From Juglans regia (taxonomy: Eukaryota > Streptophyta > Magnoliopsida > Fagales > Juglandaceae), in contig NC_049911.1 of assembly GCF_001411555.2 (NCBI RefSeq), positions 1,860,001 through 1,924,000 on the forward strand: a stretch of 64,000 bases of DNA. The letters run 5' to 3'. This document shows positions 58,144 through 64,000 of this stretch, piece by piece. The translations under genes were made by a program, and so were the position numbers. The notes beneath the pieces were generated by a model. The model was not told the origin of the DNA. It did no database searches and worked only from the letters and a program-made list of their open reading frames with translations. Numbering within the stretch: position 1 is the first letter of the stretch; each line of letters begins with the position of its first letter.

Positions 58144-58325
58144 ATCGTTTGTTTATTCAGATGAGATATAGATAAAAATTAAAAATTGAATAAAATATTA
58201 TTAAAGTGTAATTTTTATTTTAAGATTTGAAAATTTTAAATTATTTATTATATTTTATATGATAATTTGAAAATTTTATAATAACTAGATGAGATTAAAT
58301 AAGATGATTTGTATAACCAAACGAT
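58144..58325. mobile_element. MITE, TCGTTTGG/ATGAGAT family
   Basis: Left end TCGTTTGTTTATTCAGATGAGAT; the right end complements to TCGTTTGGTTATACAAATCATC. The interior has ATTGAATAAAATATTATTA and TTTATTATATTTTATATGA. Related pieces occur near 50204-50320, 54165-54300 and, inverted, 58594-58756. Confidence 0.6.
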
Positions 58326-58593
58326 GAGATTATGTAGAACTGTTATTGCAACTGAGGGTACTAAACTCACAAAAATAATTCACTAAATTAGTAAACTGAT
58401 AAAAACTGTCATCACTTGGTATAATATTCAGATTCTATTTTTTTTTATTATAACATAGATATAATACATCATGTTAAGACGCATCACGTTAAGACGCATT
58501 AGTTTATAAATTCATTATTATAAAATTCTTTTATAGATTAAGCATTTTCTCAAGTTTGAAGATGTCTCCTCTATTGATTTTTTCTAATGTTTG

Positions 58594-58756
58594 GTTATTA
58601 AACTCATCTCGACTCATAATTATAATTTTTTTAAATTTTAATATAAAATATAATAAATAATTTAATCTTTTTAAATTTTAAAATAATAATATTAAAAAAT
58701 AATATTCTAACAATATTTTATCATCTCAATTCAATTCAATTTAACATCCAAACACA
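58594..58756. mobile_element. MITE, same family, inverted copy
   Basis: It begins TTTGGTTATTAAACTCATCT and ends ATTTAACATCCAAACACAA. The interior matches the complement of the AATAAAATATTATT core of the family. Confidence 0.6.
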
Positions 58757-58907
58757 ACTTTAAACTTGCCGGACCGAATGCGATTCCAAAAGGTGGGGTA
58801 AAAAAACCCCAAAAGTGATTCCAAAATCCAACTTTGTCGATAGAGCTGAAACCCACTGACCCAAATTAACCGTGATTGAGAGTGAACTTCACGGTGTCCT
58901 TAAACCT

Positions 58908-58972
58908 TTTTCTTTTTCTTTTTCTTTTTCTTTTGCTTTTTCTTTTGCCTTTTTCTTTTTCTTTTTCTTTTG
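58908..58972. repeat. CTTTTT microsatellite
   Basis: About ten CTTTTT-like hexamers with a few interruptions. Confidence 0.9.
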
Positions 58973-59728
58973 GGGTGGGGAAAAAGTGTTTGGGATTTAA
59001 TTCGTCATAAATAAAAGATAAGAATTCTTACTATTTGGGCCTGGCCCGGTGGAAAATGTTCATGAAATTTTTACTGTACAGAGTTATAACATGTGAAATC
59101 TTTAGCCCTGATTTAATGGGTCAATTAATTAAAAGTCATCACAAAATCATGTATATATATATATATATATATTAAACAAAAATAAAACAAGTTTAAGAAA
59201 AATAAAACCTAAAATTTTCTGACTATATATATATAGAGAGAGAGAGGACAAGTGAACCAAGTTGACAACAGACATATATATATATATATGTGTGTGTGAA
59301 AAATTATAGTTTTCTCGGTAGGGGCTTCCGTTGGGATTGTTTTTTAATTTTTCTTTTTACTTATTGATTAAGAAAATATTTTTAAATAATGTTGTAGATT
59401 TTTTTTTTAATATTTAAAAGTGTTAAAACATGCATGCAAACAAAAATATAGATGAAATGCACTAGGGAAAGCCTCCAGCAGGAGCTCCCAACGATAGTTG
59501 TAGAGCTACCATATATATATATATATATATATATATAATCCCACCACATTTTTTAATTAAAAAAGGGAAATAAATCTAATAAGAGAAATGTTTTTGTTCA
59601 ACATGATACATAAATCGTAATTAGGCTCTTCATCATCATGCTTGATTATTAGGTGGCATTTGCCAACTATATATTATATGTCTTTATGTCACTTATTCGA
59701 ACATGCAAGCACTGTGTGAAAAATGAAA

Positions 59729-60077
59729 TTATAGTACTTCGTGAATAACAGATGTACAAGTTTTATTAAATCTAAGAATCTCTTGAGAATGCATTCGAGA
59801 TGAGCAGGCTACGTACAATTTGCACAATAGTAGAATCAACATTTCGAGTCGTTCTTCTTTACAAATATCACAATAATATCCACCCGAATCATCTTCTAGA
59901 ACATAATAAAGTGTGAATGAATGCTCATGTTGTTCATACGTACTATATGAAGTAGTGTTAAACACTTGGAAGTCTAATGCAAATTCATAATCAACATATC
60001 AGAATTGAATATTTTCATTTGAATCACAATTATTTCACTTTTTCCCTTCTGGTGATCTAGAAGGAATAAGTTAGTGT
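59729..60077 (-). pseudogene. Decayed DC1 gene relic
   Basis: The minus strand matches the C-terminal part of the DC1 protein: EQHEHSFTLYY then YYCDICKEER, followed by a frameshift; upstream pieces such as IPSRSPEGKK and YEFALDF are joined by stops. Several key cysteines are lost. The relic stops at the possible solo LTR beginning at 60078. Confidence 0.75.
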
Positions 60078-60371
60078 TGTTAGAAAACAAAAAACTGGTG
60101 TTTTCGCAAGGTGTTTGTCACATGGATTCGTGTTTAGTGGAGGAATGACAAACATTCAAATTCTGCACAAATGGTCTATATTTATAGACCATAAGGCACT
60201 CATTGGCCAAAGAGTACAACCGTTGTTAAGGGTCACAACCTTTTGACTCAATCAAATGATTGTCTCTTGACATTTTCTCAACCACGCCCCTCTATTAGAA
60301 CTATCACCATGGGAGGGTGTAAATCCAAAGGGCCCTCAAATCTCCATATTTAAAAATTCATTCTTCTAACT
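60078..60371 (+). mobile_element. Possible solo LTR
   Basis: About 294 bp bounded by TGTTAGAA and TTCTAACT, near-inverted ends. Inside is an 18-base palindrome (GGTCTATA TT TATAGACC, 60173-60190) that includes a TATA-like core. Non-coding and immediately next to the DC1 relic. No clear target duplication, so the call is tentative. Confidence 0.35.
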
Positions 60372-63300
60372 CTCTAAAGATGCAAAATTACTTATCATCA
60401 GTTTTCTTGTCAAAGATTTTGCAAATATTTCTCCATAAATAAAAGATAATAGATTTGGTGTAAATATTTTGAATATAGTACTAGCCATTTTCTATCAATC
60501 ATGTAATTTCCCATATGATAATTTTTGGATATAATTTTCGTATTGTAAAATTTATATCTTCTATAATTGGATTACTGCATCTACAATTAAACGTCTTCTT
60601 GATACAAGTTTTAGACGAAAAATGATATTTATCAACTTTTTAATTATGTTATATGGTACTGAATAATTAAAAGGTTGTAATTGAAACTATATTAAATTAG
60701 ATAAGTAAAAATGATAAATAATTCGTTTCTTTTTAGATTCAAAGGTGTATGAATAGTTACACCTCTTTGGATCATTCAACCTTCACATCAATACGTCCCA
60801 ATATTGCTTTTCAACCTCTTTCGACCATTTTTCTTCTTGTTCTCAATGCTGTTTCCTTTTTCCTTTTTCTTTTTTGTCCTCACAACTCCTCTCTTTGTGC
60901 ATAAAATCCGGTATCTCTTTATCTCTTTATCCTTGTGTCGCCCTGATTGCATGTTTCTCGAAACTTTACTCATATAACTTGAAAGAGTTAAGATAACAAA
61001 GAGATGAGCTGCATGATCTGTTTGTTAATTTAATTTTATGATATCTATCTCGTTGTGAACTAGACATTTCTCGACTTGAATTTTTTTTTATATATATATT
61101 TTTTATGAAATTCTTGGGGTGATCATAAACTTAGCTTATATACTCACCACATAGCCCAACTTGAGCTTGAGTGAGTATTCTCGGTGAAGGAAGGATTCGA
61201 ATTCCCAAACTATGAGGACAAGGGGATCATATATATGCCAAAGGTGCCATTGTCAAATTGCCTACCAAAAAGCCTAATCATGTACGTGCAAGCCTTTTTT
61301 TGACATATCTAAGTCACCATTGAATTAGTTTAATTTTGTGACTAAACAACGTGTGTTGGGTGACATCAAATGATCTCAAGTACTTTTATGGTATTATTTA
61401 TGGTGAGAGGAAGATAAGATATCTCCTTATACTTAAAAGTATCTATAAGATATGAACAGTAATGAACAATATTTCATGTTTGACAGTTTATTTTCCATCA
61501 ATGCCCCTAGTAGTATGTGTTTTTGGTGTCTCATTCCTTTGCATGATTTCTTTGGTCTTTCGGTCATGATTTTAGTTCTTCTTCGTTGAGTCTCAAACAT
61601 TTGGTTAGTGCTACTATTTTGTGGTGTGACAACCGAGGGAATGTGGCTTGTTGATAGGAGGGATGGAGGGCAGAGACGTGTTGTGGTTTTTCAGCATCTG
61701 TAGAGCTTTGAGACTCGTGTGGAGGAAGAAAAAAATTCTCCTGTGTTGTTTAAGGATTGTTTTTCTCGCCGCTGGTATGGAATCTTCTTGTAATTTTACT
61801 TCTACATCTTGTTTTTTTTAAAATTTTTTGGCATGTTCGTTTTCTTTCTACATCTTCAACAACAACAACATATTTCTTCTTCGTTTCCGTTTTCCCCCCA
61901 TACGGTTTCTTCTTTGTTTCAGATTTTCTTGCTTCCTTTTCTACGTTTACAAACTTTATTTGGTTGTGGGTTTTTGGTTTAGAGAGAGAGAGAGAGAGTT
62001 GCCATGAGAAATAGGTTATTGTGTGGGGGAAGAGGGAGGAGCTATGGGTGGCTGGAAGAGCATGCGGTAGTCGCCGGAGGAAGGAGAGCTCGATGGTGGT
62101 GGTCCGATGGCCTGTGGATGGCATATGGCGGTGCTTTGGTGGAGAAACCGTGTGAGACCCATTCGGCAGAGGGAGTTGCAGGGAGAAGAGCCATCCTGCA
62201 TTCTCCAACCTAAAAAACTCTAAAAGAAAGACTAAAAAAAAAACTAACTAGTAAGGTAGTTCGTTCCCTAGAGGAACCCAAAACTCCGAAAAAAAACTCT
62301 CCTCCTTCGTCTGTCCAAGAGCCCTCTCATATTCTTTGTGTCCCCTCTTTCATGAGCTTTTTGACTATTTAATTACAAATCACGGGGCTAGCTTACACGT
62401 TGAAAAGCAAACTGCTACTTTTTCTTCTTTTCTTTCCCGCATTGTTTGCGTCTGTCTGCTGGTCATCTCTTTCTTTCTCCCAGCCTGAGTACATCCTAGC
62501 ATGCCTTTTTGTTTTTTCTTTCCCTTGAGTTTGGTTCCATGCCCAGTGCCGCACTTCTCCTTTTTCTTTATTGGTTCCCCACGTCCCACGTCCCACACTA
62601 AGGGCAAACATGCCTCACACATAAATCCATTGCTAGTGTGTATAATATATATATATATATATTATATGCACACAAACCTCTAAAATTAAGGAGCTAGGTT
62701 AACTTCCACTTTCTAGGAGCTATGTCCTAACATATATTTCAAATACTACCTACCAATAATTGATTTATAATCATGTCTCTATATATACAAATTATATCTA
62801 GCTGCATGGTGTTATTTATGAACACACACCTACTCTGTTATAATAAGTGGTTATCTAACTGTGCATAGTAATTTTTGTTGTTTTTCTGTTAAGTCCTATT
62901 TTACTAAAAGACTCTTAAAACTCTTGATCATTTAACGTGTAGCTCCCTTATAGAATTTAATGAAATATCATGTTTTACCAAAAGGTCCTTAAGACCATTG
63001 ACCATTTGACGTATAACTTCCTTGTAGAATTTAATGAATGATCATGCTTTACCAAAAGACCCTTAATATCCCTGCAGCGCGCATAAATTGACGTCTATTT
63101 TTTATGTTTTTTTTGTTTTGACAATGTAATCATTTTTATTTTCTTTTTTTGTTTCAATTTTTTTAAATAAAAAAATTAAAATAACTTTACTCTTTAAAAC
63201 AGAAACGCTTTAGCGCATTCTCATTGTAAAATTCAACTTTAAGTAAATTTAACTAATAAAAAACTTAAAACACTCAATATATACTATTAATTATTAATTT

Positions 63301-63748
63301 AATTAGAATATAATTATTATTAATATTAATATTTAATATTATTAATTTGATTAGAATATAATTATTATTAATATTTTAATTAGTAGAACTATAAAATGTG
63401 ATAAAAATTAAAATTAAAAAAATTATTAAATTAATGATATTTTATTATTATATAGAGAGTAAATAGATAATCCAATATGGATACAGACCAATGCTCATAC
63501 TTTCCTGAAATTTAGATTTTTTTGAATCTTGATTTTTTGTCTTTCTTTAACCTTGTATTTTCTTTTCCCTAACAAATAAGCTACTGATTTTTTTTATTTA
63601 AATTATTATTTTAGGTGCACCTCTAGACTAACGCACCCGGGGCTATTTCCATATATATATATATATATATATATATGGCCTGACCGATCCCGTTGCGTGT
63701 GATAATTACCTCTTCACTCATGATCATAAATATATAATTAACTTTAAT
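60372..63748. other. Intergenic, no gene recognised
   Basis: 3.4 kb without a credible gene. ORFs at 61750-62213 on both strands overlap each other and show no domain. GA run at about 61981-61998; TA runs at 62647-62661 and 63651-63676; AT-rich simple DNA at 63230-63450. Confidence 0.5.
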
Positions 63749-63769
63749 TCAACCACTTACACTTCTAAT

Positions 63770-64000
63770 TTTTTTATTTAATAACCACTTATTTCCTGAG
63801 AATACATTTATGATGAGCAGGATAATTGCAATCAACACAATAATAGTAACAACACTTTGGATTTTACTTTTCTTCACAAATATTACAATAATATTGACCA
63901 AAGTCATCTTTTGAAGTATAACAAAGTGTGAATGGATGATCATGTTCCTCACAGCTCATTGTATGTGGTTGTGTCAAACACTCGAAGTCCATAATGTATT
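63770..64000 (-). pseudogene. DC1 gene relic, continues past window end
   Basis: The minus strand gives EEHDHPFTLCYTSKDD, QYYCNICEEK, then an in-frame TAA, then CCYYYCVDCNYPAHHKCI and a stop. This is the last DC1 unit of a further family member. The stop between the two halves of one zinc unit argues for a pseudogene, but the 5' part lies outside the window. Confidence 0.7.

Larger units (their letters stand above)
57333..59728. other. Intergenic upstream of the DC1 gene
   Basis: The DC1 promoter should be in the first few hundred bases, which include a (TA)n run at 57463-57486. Two MITE-like elements lie at 58144-58325 and 58594-58756, and a roughly 80-bp segment near 57925-58000 recurs near 58795-58880. 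A CTTTTT-type repeat is at 58908-58972. No gene seen. Confidence 0.55.

Noticed and set aside
61150..61210. tRNA-like A and B boxes (TAGCCCAACTTGAG and GGATTCGAATTCC)
   Set aside because: The sequence between and around them does not fold into a cloverleaf by eye. It may be a SINE piece, but I cannot show ends, tail or target duplication.
61750..62213. Overlapping ORFs of 152, 85 and 69 codons on both strands
   Set aside because: No domain, no splice support, and frames overlap on opposite strands. The Gly/Arg/Trp-rich composition fits non-coding repeat DNA.
63230..63450. Dense ATTAATATTA repeats
   Set aside because: Simple A/T-rich sequence with short inverted pieces; no defined ends or copies elsewhere in the window.

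Overview
The window is nuclear DNA of a flowering plant, most likely a woody eudicot. The genes have many GT..AG introns, the intergenic DNA is AT-rich and full of small transposons, and GA/CT and TA microsatellites are common. The mix of MITE families reminds me of Fagales (walnut/pecan or oak relatives), but that is an impression, not proof. I see no rRNA, no convincing tRNA gene, no CRISPR array and no bacterial-type operon.

Layout. (1) 1-4.3 kb, minus: 5' part of a kinesin-14 gene whose 3' end leaves the window. (2) 4.4-10.4 kb: AT-rich intergenic DNA with repeats, including a CCGGT-rich element. (3) 10.4-15.9 kb, plus: nine-exon chloroplast DUF1995 (LPA3-like) gene. (4) 16.6-19.7 kb, minus: seven-exon J-domain plus ferredoxin-like Fe-S protein. 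(5) 20.6-24.8 kb, minus: LRR receptor kinase pseudogene with several lesions. (6) 25.2 kb: a miniature LTR element (TRIM-like). (7) 26.5-33.15 kb: a 5'-truncated LINE split by a complete, very young Ty1/copia element (26872-32033, identical 273-bp LTRs, 5-bp target duplication, one 1374-codon ORF). (8) 34.4-36.3 kb, minus: single-exon PPR gene. (9) 37.5-46.1 kb, minus: eleven-exon endo-beta-mannosidase (GH2) gene with LINE debris in introns. (10) 46-49.9 kb: AT-rich repeats, including a second CCGGT-rich element. (11) 49.9-64 kb: a DC1 (Cys/His-rich C1) gene neighbourhood with one full gene (55644-57332), a 5'-truncated tandem copy (51020-52091) and two decayed relics (59.7 and 63.8 kb).

How the parts relate. 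The host genes are independent housekeeping or regulatory genes, not a pathway. Two neighbour pairs look like old microsynteny: kinesin-14 next to DUF1995, and the J-domain/ferredoxin gene next to the PPR gene. From memory both pairs are adjacent in Arabidopsis. Here the second pair has been pushed apart by the receptor kinase pseudogene and the LINE/copia nest.

The most informative region is the DC1 duplication. The two copies act as mutual empty-site controls for three small transposons, and their junction is filled by a 1.7-kb segment that ends in a Helitron-like hairpin and carries at least three exon fragments with splice sites, one of them from a Brix-domain ribosome biogenesis gene. 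I found no clearly new biochemical system. The novelty is in transposon structure and genome rearrangement.
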